A stretch of DNA of 64,000 bases from QGNO01 sp964493125 (GCA_964493125.1 CAZBMS010000003.1:1-64000), one strand, 5' to 3'; shown: positions 1-9,314, counted from the first letter of the stretch. A program made the numbers and translations. Notes: generated from the sequence alone by a model not told the origin.

Positions 1-25
1 GGATGAAACGAAAGCTGTCACGGTA

Positions 26-1537
26 TTATGACGCTCCTTCAAATTTTTCCCCTTTGCTCCGTAATTGTGGAAAAAGCAAAACGTCTCTAATGCTTGGTTG
101 CCCAGTCAAGAGCATTACGAGCCTATCAATGCCAACACCAAGGCCACCAGTAGGAGGCATACCATATTCCATAGCTATCAAGAAGTCGTCGTCCAATCTA
201 TCAAAGTCCTCAGTTCTAAACTGATGGCGCAATGCTTCCTGTTCCTCAAATCTGGCCCTTTGGACTCGGGGGTCATTTAATTCAGTGAATGAGTTAGCTA
301 TCTCCATTCCGCCAGCAAAAGCCTCGAATCTTTCTGCGTACCTAGGATCATCGATCCGCGCTTTAGCGAGTGGAGACATCTCTACTGGGTAATCTACCAA
401 AAATGTTGGTTGGATCAACTTGGGTTCGATCAGAGAACTTACTAGCTTATCAATAATCCGGGCTCTACTTTCTAATGCTGCAACATCGACTCCTAAAGAT
501 TTGGCTTTACTGACCAAAGAATTCGTGTCGCTCAGCTGTTCTAGGTCAATCCCTACCGCCACCAGTTCCTCTTTAAGTTGAAGTCTGGGCCATGGAGGTG
601 CAAAGTCGATCTCGTCTCCGCGAAAGTTAATTGCCGACATCCCACTGTTAACCTTCCGGATTATCTCCACAACCATCTGTTCCACAAGCACCATAATATC
701 CCCGTAATCAGCATAAGCTTCGTAACTCTCTAGCATCGTAAACTCAGGATTATGATTCATATCTATACCTTCGTTTCGGAAGATCCGCCCTATTTCATAT
801 ACTTTGTCCAATCCTCCAATGATTAGCCGCTTCAAATAAAGCTCCGTAGCTATCCTCAGGTAAAGCTCCCGATCAAGCGTATTATGCTTTGTGACAAACG
901 GCCTTGCCATTGCGCCTGCAGCCACTGGCACCATAACTGGCGTTTCCACCTCAATATAACCCCTAGACTCCAAGAATCCCCGTATAGTGGAAATTATCTT
1001 GCTTCTGGACTGAAAGACTTCTCCAACATCTGGATTTGCAATCAGGTCCAAGTATCGCTGTCTGTATCTGATTTCGACATCGCGAAGTCCGTGCCATTTT
1101 TCAGGCGGTGCACGATGAGCTTTTGACAAAAGTACAAGTTGTAGGGCTTTGACCGTTATCTCACCCCTGCGTGTCCTGAACATGACTCCTTCTACGCCTA
1201 GGAAATCCCCTAAATCGAGCATTGGGACAAGTTCGTACGGCTTGCCAAGAACATCTGCCCTTACATGAACTTGGAGCCTTGCAGAGCTGTCTCTTATATC
1301 CAGAAAGGTAGCCTTTCCCATCTGCCTAAGAGCAGTTATTCTCCCAGCAACAGTGAATCGCTTACGGCTAACGTATGGATGTTTTTTTCTAGACTCCGTA
1401 TCCTCATACCAATTTGTCGCCTCTTGATTGGTGTGAGTTCTGTAAAATGAGGCAGGGTATGGGTTTATGCCTAGGGCAAGGATTCTTTCAAGCTTGTCCA
1501 GACGTGATTCAGCGAGGGCTTTGCTCCGTTGTGTCAT
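26..1537 (-). CDS. lysS: Lysyl-tRNA synthetase, class II
   Basis: Charges tRNA-Lys with lysine in the cytoplasm. The 503-residue product has the usual class II layout: an N-terminal OB-fold for the anticodon at about 60-150 (GRITALRQMGKATFLDIRD), then the catalytic core with motif 2 (FRNEGIDMNHNPEFT, near 256) and motif 3 (GVGIDRLVMLLTG, near 468). Length is normal for bacterial LysRS and both ends look intact. The ATG at 1537 is used; only a weak purine stretch precedes it. It diverges from purF across a 353-bp gap. No T-box specifier or AGGGTGG-type antiterminator is visible upstream, so regulation is not apparent. Identity is secure. Confidence 0.96.
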   Translation of the reverse strand: MTQRSKALAESRLDKLERILALGINPYPASFYRTHTNQEATNWYEDTESRKKHPYVSRKRFTVAGRITALRQMGKATFLDIRDSSARLQVHVRADVLGKPYELVPMLDLGDFLGVEGVMFRTRRGEITVKALQLVLLSKAHRAPPEKWHGLRDVEIRYRQRYLDLIANPDVGEVFQSRSKIISTIRGFLESRGYIEVETPVMVPVAAGAMARPFVTKHNTLDRELYLRIATELYLKRLIIGGLDKVYEIGRIFRNEGIDMNHNPEFTMLESYEAYADYGDIMVLVEQMVVEIIRKVNSGMSAINFRGDEIDFAPPWPRLQLKEELVAVGIDLEQLSDTNSLVSKAKSLGVDVAALESRARIIDKLVSSLIEPKLIQPTFLVDYPVEMSPLAKARIDDPRYAERFEAFAGGMEIANSFTELNDPRVQRARFEEQEALRHQFRTEDFDRLDDDFLIAMEYGMPPTGGLGVGIDRLVMLLTGQPSIRDVLLFPQLRSKGEKFEGAS

Positions 1538-1890
1538 AACGAAAGTCCGAGTAAGTGATGAATTGGTAATAAGAGACCGTCAGTTTCGCTCATCGATATG
1601 AAACCATACGACAGCCTACCGAGCGTTAATGGCTAATGACACACCTAACGATCCTGTTGGGCTCCAAATAACGACCAAACCGTTTCACTTCCCGTTATTT
1701 TATTCTCCTAGCTAACCGGCACAATCGATCTAGCAACATCAGGTTAGGCTGTCAAAGCAAGTACACTCCCTCGTTACCCACAAAATTGAGTTTAGCGTAA
1801 GGATTTGACCTTTGTAAAGCTACACAGGTGTTTGACCCTACAGTCAACAGAGCTTTATAATTCTGTTATCCATCTTTCTGGGAGCGACTG
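1538..1890. other. Divergent lysS-purF intergenic region
   Basis: This 353-bp gap holds the purF promoter at its right end (1832-1861) and no gene that I can support. A purine-rich, SD-like string (AGGAG on the minus strand near 1707-1711) precedes a possible 20-codon minus-strand ORF starting at a GTG (1688-1690), but nothing else supports it as a gene. A TTGACA-like element on the minus strand (1749-1754) lacks a good -10. The heptamer TTTGACC occurs twice, 27 bp apart (1804-1810 and 1831-1837); the second copy is the purF -35. Confidence 0.5.
1832..1861 (+). promoter_or_regulatory. purF promoter, sigma70-type
   Basis: TTGACC at 1832-1837 and a perfect TATAAT at 1856-1861 are separated by exactly 18 bp. 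The predicted transcript would start near 1868 and reach the purF GTG after about 23 nt, leaving room for the GGGAG ribosome site. It likely drives purF-purM and probably purH. Confidence 0.8.
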
Positions 1891-3333
1891 GTGACGCCAT
1901 TTCTCGAGCCTGGTTTCCGGGCTGAATTTGATCATGACGAGTCTCCCCGCGAAAGCTGTGGGGTTATCGGGGCATTTCTGCCAGGTACAAACGTAGCTCA
2001 AATTGCTTTCTATGGACTCTTCGCTCTTCAACACAGAGGCCAGGAGAGTGCCGGGGTGGCCACAGCCACTGGAAAGAAAATCCACAACTACACCGGGATG
2101 GGGCTAGTTTCGCAAGCATTTAGAGAGAGTGACTTACAACGACTCGAAGGTCACATTGCAATAGGTCACACTCGATATTCAACCACAGGTTCAAATCGCC
2201 CTGAGAATGCTCAGCCAATTATTGCCAAAAATGGTGGGCTTGAAATAGCCCTGGCTCATAACGGAAACGTTATTAATGCAAGAGAATTGCGAGCAGACCT
2301 CTTAGAAAAAGGAGTTGCCTTCTCAACAAGCACCGACTCCGAAATAATTGCTCAAATGTTTGTAAATTCCGCAGGTGAAACCATAGAAGAGAGAATTGCC
2401 AACTCAATGCGAAGGCTTCAAGGTGCATATTCGCTGACAGTGTTAACTGACGACACTCTGATTGGAATCCGAGATCCTCGCGGGGTAAGACCTCTCTGTA
2501 TTGGCACTTTGAACGACGGGTGGATAATAGCTTCGGAATCGTGTGCTTTGGACCACTTGGGAGCGACGTTTCTTCGCGAAATAGACCCTGGTGAAACTGT
2601 GATAATCAACGACCAAGGGCTACGGTCCGTCAAATACCCCTGGAAGCTACCTGCTCCTGCGCCATGCGTTTTCGAGTACATTTATTTCTCGAGACCAGAC
2701 AGCCTATTAGGCGGCCGCTCCAACTACCTTTCCCGTGTTGAAATGGGGAAACGGCTTGCAAAAGAACACCCCGTAGATGCGGACATAGTAATAGGAGTAC
2801 CGGATTCTGCTACTGCTGCAGCAGTAGGATATTCTCAAGAATCTGGCATTCCTTACAGTGATGGTCTAATCAAGAACAGATACATTGGGCGCACGTTTAT
2901 TGAACCTGAACAGCGCATAAGAGAGCTTGGTGTTCAGATGAAATTCAACGCAATACCTGAGGTGATACGAGGTAACCGAGTCGTTATAGTAGACGATAGT
3001 ATAGTGAGGGGAACTACAACTCCACAGGTCGTAAACATGGTGCGAGAAGCAGGGGCAAAAGAAGTGCATATGCGGGTATGCGCTCCTCCTATACGTTTTC
3101 CTTGCCACTTTGGGGTAGATATGGCGACCAGAGATGAGTTGCTTGCGAGCAAGCTGCCGATTGCTGGGATAAAAACCTTTATTAATGCAGATAGCTTGGG
3201 CTACTTAAGCGTCGAAGAATTGCTCGCATCCGTGGACGGAAACAAAAAAAGTTATTGCGCAGCATGTTTCACCGGTGAATATCCCATGCCAGTTCAATTG
3301 GAGATGGATAAACTTGCCTTGGAGCGTTCTTAA
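1891..3333 (+). CDS. purF: Amidophosphoribosyltransferase
   Basis: Catalyses the first committed step of purine synthesis, PRPP plus glutamine to phosphoribosylamine. The 480-residue protein has a 22-residue propeptide ending before Cys23 (RESCGVIG), the class II glutamine amidotransferase nucleophile, and a C-terminal PRPP loop (VVIVDDSIVRGTT). Cysteines in PCVFEYI, PCHFG and CAACF match the four ligands of the Bacillus-type 4Fe-4S enzyme, so this is the oxygen-sensitive, iron-sulfur form rather than the E. coli form. Start is GTG 1891 with GGGAG six bases upstream. purM follows after 3 bp, indicating an operon. Confidence 0.97.
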   Translation: MTPFLEPGFRAEFDHDESPRESCGVIGAFLPGTNVAQIAFYGLFALQHRGQESAGVATATGKKIHNYTGMGLVSQAFRESDLQRLEGHIAIGHTRYSTTGSNRPENAQPIIAKNGGLEIALAHNGNVINARELRADLLEKGVAFSTSTDSEIIAQMFVNSAGETIEERIANSMRRLQGAYSLTVLTDDTLIGIRDPRGVRPLCIGTLNDGWIIASESCALDHLGATFLREIDPGETVIINDQGLRSVKYPWKLPAPAPCVFEYIYFSRPDSLLGGRSNYLSRVEMGKRLAKEHPVDADIVIGVPDSATAAAVGYSQESGIPYSDGLIKNRYIGRTFIEPEQRIRELGVQMKFNAIPEVIRGNRVVIVDDSIVRGTTTPQVVNMVREAGAKEVHMRVCAPPIRFPCHFGVDMATRDELLASKLPIAGIKTFINADSLGYLSVEELLASVDGNKKSYCAACFTGEYPMPVQLEMDKLALERS

Positions 3334-3336
3334 TCA

Positions 3337-4326
3337 ATGAGTAAAATTACATATCGTGAATCCGGGGTTGATTTCGAGATCGCAAAGCGCACCAAGGATC
3401 TTATCGCACCCCATGCGCGTTCCACATTGGGCCCAGAGGTAATAGGAGACTTTGGTCTTTTTGGCGGCCTTTTTCACCTTAATAGCTACACCGACCCAGT
3501 GCTAGTATCTAGTACAGACGGAGTAGGCACAAAACTAAAGATTGCGTCCTGGCTAGGTAAATACGACACCATTGGGAAGGATGTAGTAAATCAGAATATC
3601 AACGATGTTCTGACGACAGGGGCAAGGCCAATCTTCTTCCTAGACTATTTAGCAATGGAGTCTTTGGTGCCAGAACAGGTAGAAGAAATAGTTAAAGGAA
3701 TAGCTGAAGCGTGTAACGATGCAAGGTGTGCTCTATTGGGTGGGGAAACTTCCCAATTGTCAAACGTGTTCCAGCCTGGCGCCTTTGAACTTGCGGGTTT
3801 CGTAGTTGGTGCGGTAGAAAAGTCCAACCTGATTGATCCAAGCAGTGTCTGCGAGGGTGACGTTTTGATCGGATTGCCCTCTAGCGGACTTCATACCAAC
3901 GGTTACTCTTTGGTCAGGGCTATTTTCGACCTGGAGAATGACCAATCTCCGCTCTTTGAATACCAGGACGAACTTGGCTGCACTCTTGGCGAATCCTTGT
4001 TAGCTCCACATCGAAGTTACTGGCCATTGGTAGAGCCTGTATTAGCCTCGGTCAAGTCGATTGCACATATCACTGGCAGTGGAATAATTGAGAATCTTGA
4101 GCGGGTCATGTCAAAAGGACTTACTCCCAAAATAGATTGGTCGTCTTGGACAACACCGTCTATTTTTCAGCACATCCAGGATTCAGGAGATGTTGATGTT
4201 GATGAAATGCGCAAGGTTTTCAATATGGGTGTAGGGCTTATCCTAGTATGTGATCCAAACCAAGCAACCGATATTGTCAAGGCGCTTTCAGGTTCTTGGA
4301 TTTTGGGGAAGGTCACAAGCACATAG
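3337..4326 (+). CDS. purM: Phosphoribosylformylglycinamidine cyclo-ligase (AIR synthetase)
   Basis: Closes the imidazole ring, converting FGAM to AIR with ATP in purine synthesis. The 329-residue sequence has the PurM/SelD-fold hallmarks: the SSTDGVGTKLKIA ATP-binding stretch, GKDVVNQNINDVLTTGA, GGETSQ and a C-terminal FNMGVGL segment. Length matches the family (about 330-350). ATG 3337 lies 3 bp after the purF stop, its ribosome site (GGAGCG) falling in the last codons of purF, so the two genes are probably translationally coupled. The ATG follows the start of the conserved YRESGVD N-terminus closely. Confidence 0.97.
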   Translation: MSKITYRESGVDFEIAKRTKDLIAPHARSTLGPEVIGDFGLFGGLFHLNSYTDPVLVSSTDGVGTKLKIASWLGKYDTIGKDVVNQNINDVLTTGARPIFFLDYLAMESLVPEQVEEIVKGIAEACNDARCALLGGETSQLSNVFQPGAFELAGFVVGAVEKSNLIDPSSVCEGDVLIGLPSSGLHTNGYSLVRAIFDLENDQSPLFEYQDELGCTLGESLLAPHRSYWPLVEPVLASVKSIAHITGSGIIENLERVMSKGLTPKIDWSSWTTPSIFQHIQDSGDVDVDEMRKVFNMGVGLILVCDPNQATDIVKALSGSWILGKVTST

Positions 4327-4392
4327 ATAACATTTCAATCCGCCAAGCTGTGTTGAAAGTTATCCTAAATTATTATCTTCGGAAGTGAGTAA

Positions 4393-5955
4393 TTGAAAGC
4401 ACTACTGAGTGTGTTTAATAAAACAGGCGTTGCAGATTTTGCTAGGGTTCTCCACAGTCTAAAATACGAGCTCCTTAGTACTGGAGGAACTCATAGAGAA
4501 CTAACCAACGCCAAAATACCGGTCCAGCAAATATCTGCTGCTACTGGCTTTCCAGAAATTCTCGGTGGACGTGTGAAAACCCTACATCCAAACATCCATG
4601 GGGGTATTCTCGCCCGGAGGAATCTCCCTGAAGACGTCTCTGAATTGAGCGACCACGAAATTGACCCTATAGACGTTGTGGTTGGTAACCTCTATCCATT
4701 CCGCGAGGTATCCAACAAGAAAGGGTCAAAGCGTGATGAAGTTCTTGAAAACATTGATATAGGCGGCCCAACCCTTATACGCGCAGCAGCTAAGAACTTC
4801 CCTAGCGTCATAGTAATAGTCGATCCGGATGACTACGGTTGGATTTCGAAGAAAATGGAGGGACCTGGGTTATCTATTGAGGACCGAAGGAAGTTAGCAC
4901 ATAAGGCCTTTCAACATGTGGCTCTATATGACACAGCGATATCAAATTATCTTTCTGATGACCCTGTAACAACATACCCCAAAGAATTAACCATAGGTCT
5001 GAATAAACGACTTGATTTACGATACGGTGAAAACCCTCATCAAAAAGGGGCCCTTTACACCTTCGATTCCGGAGTGATTGATGGCATCGGCAACTTCACA
5101 CAACATCATGGAAAAGACCTATCTTTTGTAAACGTTTTGGACGCAGACGCAGCTTTTAACCTAGTTTCAGACTTTAACGACCCAGCAATAGCAATCATAA
5201 AACACACTAATCCCTGCTGCTTCGCGACAGGCAATGTGGACATTGCATCCTTATATGAGATGGCTCTGTCGCAGGGCGATGCCGTTTCAGCATACGGCGG
5301 CATCATTGCGACAAATCGCCCGATTGATATGGCTTATTCAAAAACTCTGCGTGAAACACTGAGTCCAGTTACCGGAAAACGAATGTTCTACGAAATAATA
5401 ATGGCTCCGGATGCAGAAAGTTCAGCCTTAGAGCACCTGAAAAGGAAGTCAAAAGACCTCAGAATTCTAACAGCCAACTTGCCATCACCATCAGTCGCCC
5501 ACAGACAAATCCAAACTGTCCGAGGGGGCGCCCTGCTACAGCAGCCAGATTCAACCGTGTCAACCGAGACCGATTTCCAAATCGTAACCAAAAAGCGCCC
5601 TTCAGAATCTGAGTTAATAGATCTCCGTGTCGCATGGACTATATGCAAGCACGTCAAATCAAATGCGATAACTATAGTAAAAAATAAGGTCCTCATAGGC
5701 ATGGGAGCTGGTCAGCCAAACAGAGTCACAAGTGTCAGGCTGGCATCCCAATTTGCAGGTGGTGCCTCTAACGGAGCGGCTTTAGCATCTGACGCTTTGT
5801 TCCCATTTGATGACAACGTTCATGAAGCCGCTTCGGCCGGGATAACTGCAATAGTTCAGCCAGGTGGATCAATAAGAGATGAAGAAATTATAGAAACCGC
5901 CAACAATCTAGGAATAGCTATGGCATTTACGGGAACGAGACACTTCCTCCACTAA
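4393..5955 (+). CDS. purH: Bifunctional AICAR formyltransferase / IMP cyclohydrolase
   Basis: Performs the last two steps to IMP. The 520-residue product has an N-terminal MGS-like cyclohydrolase domain (about 1-140; ALLSVFNKTG, STGGT, GRVKTLHPNIHGG) and a C-terminal formyltransferase domain (KHTNPC near 270, GMGAGQPNRV near 440, and QPGGSIRD near the end). The start is TTG 4393 with GGAAG seven bases upstream; the N-terminal KALLSVFNK agrees with family starts. It sits 66 bp after purM in the same direction. purN, normally the preceding transformylase step, is not in the window. Confidence 0.97.
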   Translation: MKALLSVFNKTGVADFARVLHSLKYELLSTGGTHRELTNAKIPVQQISAATGFPEILGGRVKTLHPNIHGGILARRNLPEDVSELSDHEIDPIDVVVGNLYPFREVSNKKGSKRDEVLENIDIGGPTLIRAAAKNFPSVIVIVDPDDYGWISKKMEGPGLSIEDRRKLAHKAFQHVALYDTAISNYLSDDPVTTYPKELTIGLNKRLDLRYGENPHQKGALYTFDSGVIDGIGNFTQHHGKDLSFVNVLDADAAFNLVSDFNDPAIAIIKHTNPCCFATGNVDIASLYEMALSQGDAVSAYGGIIATNRPIDMAYSKTLRETLSPVTGKRMFYEIIMAPDAESSALEHLKRKSKDLRILTANLPSPSVAHRQIQTVRGGALLQQPDSTVSTETDFQIVTKKRPSESELIDLRVAWTICKHVKSNAITIVKNKVLIGMGAGQPNRVTSVRLASQFAGGASNGAALASDALFPFDDNVHEAASAGITAIVQPGGSIRDEEIIETANNLGIAMAFTGTRHFLH

Positions 5956-6020
5956 AGGTTCCAATGACCTTGTATAGTGAGATTCATCCCACCCCATGCT
6001 TCTGGATCCAGCTTGAACGC

Positions 6021-6050
6021 TTGATCATTTATGACGAATACTTTGATACT
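6021..6050 (+). promoter_or_regulatory. Possible recN promoter
   Basis: TTGATC (6021-6026) and GATACT (6045-6050) are spaced by 18 bp in the 149-bp gap after purH. The -10 matches only four of six bases. I see no GAAC-N4-GTTC LexA box here, although recN is an SOS gene in many bacteria. Confidence 0.35.
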
Positions 6051-6104
6051 AGCATTGGTCAAAGCTACGATTCAGCAAAACTGGTAAAAAGCTAAGCCGA
6101 TCTT

Positions 6105-7859
6105 ATGCTTAAATTTCTGACAATCACTAATTTCGCCACCATAGAGCATATTGAGTTAGATCTAGCTGAGGGACTGAACGTCCTGACTGGAGAAACAGGA
6201 TCGGGCAAATCAATTATGGTAGATGCTATCAACCTGCTGGTGGGAGGGCGAGCAAATACCACAAGTGTCAGATCCGGGACCAATCATTCAATCATAGAGG
6301 GCATATTTCATATCAACAGTGCCAGCATAGATGCCATAAACCGGCTACTGGTCGATTCCGAGCTAGTTCTAGACTATGAAGATAGTGAGCTAATTTTATC
6401 AAGAAGAATTAGCATAGACGGACGTAGTATTTGTCGGATTAACGGTAGAATCGTTACTCGTCGCCTGCTTGGTAAAGCTGCCGAATCACTCATAGATATA
6501 CACAATCAAGGTGAACACATGTCACTTTTGAGAGTAAGAGAACATATCAATTTTCTAGATCGTTATGCAGGTATATCCGAAGACAGAGATCAGCTATCCC
6601 TAGCGATCGCCAACTTGAAATCTCTCCAACATCAATTGAGTGAACTTTACACTGATGAAACTGCGCGTCTCCGAGCCATTGAAAGCCTTGGCAACGAAAT
6701 TGCGGAAATTGATGATGCCCGACTGCAACCGGATGAAGAAGAGGTGTTAAGCAAAGAACGGCGCATGGTTGCCAGCCAGGAACAGCTAATATCAATCGTA
6801 TCTAAAGCGTATTCAGCACTTGACAACAAGGAAACTGAAAATAGCTCCGCTAGTGACATGGTAGGACTGGCTACCAACTCACTCCTTCAATCCGAATACC
6901 TAGATGAAGACCTCAAAAGCTTCAGGGAGAATGCGGAGGATATATCCATACGATTGGCAGATTTATCAACGTCTCTGAGAAGGTATCTCGATGCCCTGCA
7001 ATATACTCCTGGTCGTTTAAATGAAATAGAGGAACGCCTAGGCTTAATACTTTTACTGAAACGTAAATATGGCCCAACAGTTCAAAAGATACTGGAATAT
7101 AGGGAAAATGCGACAGCGCGATTGGCCGAAATTTCTACCCAGGGCAACCAGGTTTCAGAATTACTTCAGCAGCAAGCACAAAGTGAAACAGATATAGGAC
7201 AAGTCGCACACAGTTTGTCCGAGGCACGAAATGGCGCGACAAAAAAGTTGGTGAGTTCGGTAGAAACCGAATTATCTCAACTAGCAATGGATCGTACGAA
7301 AATGGAGATTCGAATTACACAGATATCCTCGGATGAAGGTGTGCCTATAGGCGGGCAAAGGTACTCTTTCGACTATGCTGGTATAGATCAAGTCGAATTC
7401 CTGATATCACCAAACCCTGGGGAGCCTCTGAAACCACTAGCAACGATTGCTTCTGGTGGAGAAAGCTCAAGAATCATGCTAGCGATCAAAGTTACTCTGT
7501 CAGAAATTGATAAAGTCCCGACATTGATTTTCGATGAAATAGATAGCGGAATCGGAGGGCGTGTAGGAAGTGTAGTAGGGCAAAAACTCAGCAATTTATC
7601 GCAAGATCGCCAAGTCCTATGCGTGACTCATTTGCCACAAATTGCTAGCTTCGCTGATCACCACATTAAAGTCACAAAAATGACAAAAAACGACCGCACA
7701 ATAACTACGACCAAAATTTTATCAAACTTGGACAGGATTGAAGAGATTGCCGAAATGCTAGGTCATGTTTCGGAATCAAGTCGCAAAAATGCAAAGGACA
7801 TTTTGCGAGTATCTGCTGACTACAAAAAAGTGAATAAATCGCAGGCTAACAAGCCCTGA
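6105..7859 (+). CDS. recN: DNA repair protein RecN
   Basis: SMC-like ATPase that acts early in double-strand break repair with RecA. The 584 residues show the split ATPase head: Walker A GETGSGKS at 29-36, a long coiled-coil middle (about 150-420) rich in Glu, Gln, Leu and Arg, then the signature ASGGESSRIMLA and Walker B (TLIFDEIDSGIGG). The length is slightly longer than the E. coli protein (553). ATG 6105 starts directly at the conserved LKFLTITNFATI beta-strand. It stands between purH and the CNNM gene with its own gaps, so it is probably monocistronic. Confidence 0.96.
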   Translation: MLKFLTITNFATIEHIELDLAEGLNVLTGETGSGKSIMVDAINLLVGGRANTTSVRSGTNHSIIEGIFHINSASIDAINRLLVDSELVLDYEDSELILSRRISIDGRSICRINGRIVTRRLLGKAAESLIDIHNQGEHMSLLRVREHINFLDRYAGISEDRDQLSLAIANLKSLQHQLSELYTDETARLRAIESLGNEIAEIDDARLQPDEEEVLSKERRMVASQEQLISIVSKAYSALDNKETENSSASDMVGLATNSLLQSEYLDEDLKSFRENAEDISIRLADLSTSLRRYLDALQYTPGRLNEIEERLGLILLLKRKYGPTVQKILEYRENATARLAEISTQGNQVSELLQQQAQSETDIGQVAHSLSEARNGATKKLVSSVETELSQLAMDRTKMEIRITQISSDEGVPIGGQRYSFDYAGIDQVEFLISPNPGEPLKPLATIASGGESSRIMLAIKVTLSEIDKVPTLIFDEIDSGIGGRVGSVVGQKLSNLSQDRQVLCVTHLPQIASFADHHIKVTKMTKNDRTITTTKILSNLDRIEEIAEMLGHVSESSRKNAKDILRVSADYKKVNKSQANKP

Positions 7860-7888
7860 TTTATATGTCTAAGAGGACTAATACGCCT

Positions 7889-7918
7889 TTGACACTCACA
7901 TCTGACGAATGCTATAGT
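7889..7918 (+). promoter_or_regulatory. Promoter of the CNNM/CorC-tilS unit
   Basis: Consensus TTGACA (7889-7894), an 18-bp spacer and TATAGT (7913-7918). The predicted start near 7925 gives a leader of about 100 nt before the transporter ATG at 8028. That leader carries a short ORF and a terminator-like hairpin. Confidence 0.75.
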
Positions 7919-7939
7919 CACCCGTATCAGGAGGCAGGA

Positions 7940-7954
7940 ACTGCAATTTGCAGT
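7940..7954 (+). promoter_or_regulatory. Small hairpin in the CNNM leader
   Basis: ACTGCA (7940-7945) pairs with TGCAGT (7949-7954) across a three-base loop. The TTG proposed as leader-ORF start (7948-7950) lies at the loop/stem junction, and AGGAGG plus AGGA purine blocks lie immediately 5'. The stem could hide the start codon. Function is inferred from position only. Confidence 0.4.
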
Positions 7955-7998
7955 CAAATATACAAATGTCTAATAAAAGGAACCCCTTAGCTATTTAA
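7948..7998 (+). CDS. Putative leader peptide, 16 residues
   Basis: A short ORF begins at TTG 7948, eight bases after AGGA (7936-7939), and ends at TAA 7996-7998; an in-frame ATG lies at 7966. The predicted peptide is MQSNIQMSNKRNPLAI. Its last codons coincide with the left arm and loop of the terminator hairpin (7976-8009), so a ribosome finishing this ORF would physically prevent the hairpin from forming. This is the arrangement of translation-coupled attenuators; known Mg2+ transporter leaders such as mgtL use the principle. No homology supports the peptide, so it is a hypothesis. Confidence 0.4.
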   Translation: MQSNIQMSNKRNPLAI

Positions 7999-8009
7999 GG
8001 GGTTCCTTT
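7976..8009 (+). terminator. Intrinsic terminator/attenuator before the CNNM gene
   Basis: A perfect 14-bp stem (AAAGGAACCCCTTA and its complement) with a six-base loop (GCTATT) ends in TTT followed by GC and TTTT. It lies after the promoter at 7889-7918 and only 18 bp before the transporter ATG, so it is better read as an attenuator within the leader than as the recN terminator, although it could serve both. Confidence 0.75.
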
Positions 8010-8027
8010 GCTTTTAATAGGAGCACA

Positions 8028-9314
8028 ATGAGCACAGCGGAGTTTATTTGGTTATCAATCATGATTGTTATGCTGTTGTTGTCAGCCTTTTTCTCCGGTT
8101 CTGAGGCAGCGTTTCTATCACTACAGAAAACCAGGCTAGCATTTCTGGTGCGCAACAAGGTGCGAGGTGCAGAAAACGTTGCTAAAATCGCAAGCAGTCC
8201 TGAGAAACTGCTCCCGACCGTTCTTACTGGGAATAACCTGACCAACACTGCTGCTGCCGCCCTTGGAACATCCCTGATAGCCACCAGGCTAAATCCTGGG
8301 CAAAGTGTAATTGTTTCCACCGTGGTAATTACGATACTTCTTCTAATTTTTTCCGAGACCATACCTAAGACTTTCGCAGCCAGAAACGCTGAGAGATTTG
8401 CCTTTATTGCAGTAAGGCCGTTGCAATGGGTAGGCAGAATACTATTCCCCTCTGTTTGGCTACTTGAACGATTGGCCCGTTTGGTTGGAAGATTATTTGG
8501 AGTATCTTCAGAAAATATGTTTGCCGGAGAAGAGATACGAGCTCTAATTGTGGCTGGGCGTGAATCTGGGGAGGTAGATCACTCACAAGCTGAAATGCTC
8601 GAGCAAGTTTTTCGCTTTTTCGGGCAAAAACAGCTACGTGAAGTCATGACTCCAAGAACGGAAATAGTGGCACTGGAAAAGTTATCCTCTCTTAAAGACT
8701 TCCTTTCTGTTTATAGCAAACATTCTCATACTAGATTCCCTATCTATGAAGGAAATTTAGACAATGTGATAGGAACTCTATCAGTCAAAGACGTGGTTGG
8801 CGCGATGTCCAAAAGCAACCTAAAGTCAAACTACGATGTAACCCAACTGATAAGAGATGCTTACTTCGTCCCTGAAACTAAATTAGTAAGCAGCATTTTC
8901 CCCGAGCTGCGCCAATCTGCATTTCAAATCATAATGGTTGCTGATGAGTTTGGGGGGGTAGCAGGGCTGGTAACTCTAAAACAACTAGTTGAGGAAATTG
9001 TTGGAAGAGTAGGAGAGGAAGGCAAAGAACCAGAGGAAGACTATCAAACTATTGACGATAACACTTACCAATTGGAAGGAGGGATGGACATAAATGAAGC
9101 GAACGAAAGAATCGGCCTTGACATCCCTGAGGGGGGATATGAAACCGTGGCTGGGTTTATTCTTAGCCAACTAGGACGCATCCCTATTCAACACGAACGA
9201 ATCCTACACAAAGGGTTCATTCTGGAAGTCACAGAAATGGGCGGGGTAAGAATAGAACAAGTGAAGGTAACCCGAGTAGCAAAAGTTGAAGATAGCCAGC
9301 AGGATTCTCGATAA
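8028..9314 (+). CDS. CNNM/HlyC/CorC family transporter
   Basis: Membrane protein of the CNNM/CorC group, whose characterised members export or regulate Mg2+ and related cations. The 428 residues comprise a DUF21 membrane domain (about 1-190) with hydrophobic segments and the conserved SGSEAAF, NNLTNT and SETIPKT motifs, a CBS pair (about 205-325; MTPRTEIVAL, TRFPIYEG), and a CorC_HlyC domain at the C terminus (GGYETVAGFILSQLGRIP). AGGAG precedes ATG 8028 by four bases. The leader holds an attenuator-like structure, suggesting cation- or translation-responsive control. tilS starts immediately after its stop. Substrate cannot be read from sequence. Confidence 0.9.
   Translation: MSTAEFIWLSIMIVMLLLSAFFSGSEAAFLSLQKTRLAFLVRNKVRGAENVAKIASSPEKLLPTVLTGNNLTNTAAAALGTSLIATRLNPGQSVIVSTVVITILLLIFSETIPKTFAARNAERFAFIAVRPLQWVGRILFPSVWLLERLARLVGRLFGVSSENMFAGEEIRALIVAGRESGEVDHSQAEMLEQVFRFFGQKQLREVMTPRTEIVALEKLSSLKDFLSVYSKHSHTRFPIYEGNLDNVIGTLSVKDVVGAMSKSNLKSNYDVTQLIRDAYFVPETKLVSSIFPELRQSAFQIIMVADEFGGVAGLVTLKQLVEEIVGRVGEEGKEPEEDYQTIDDNTYQLEGGMDINEANERIGLDIPEGGYETVAGFILSQLGRIPIQHERILHKGFILEVTEMGGVRIEQVKVTRVAKVEDSQQDSR

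Noticed and set aside
1538..1890. T-box riboswitch or regulatory direct repeat upstream of lysS/purF
   Set aside because: No T-box sequence of the AGGGTGG type or lysine specifier hairpin is visible, and of the two TTTGACC copies one is simply the purF -35.
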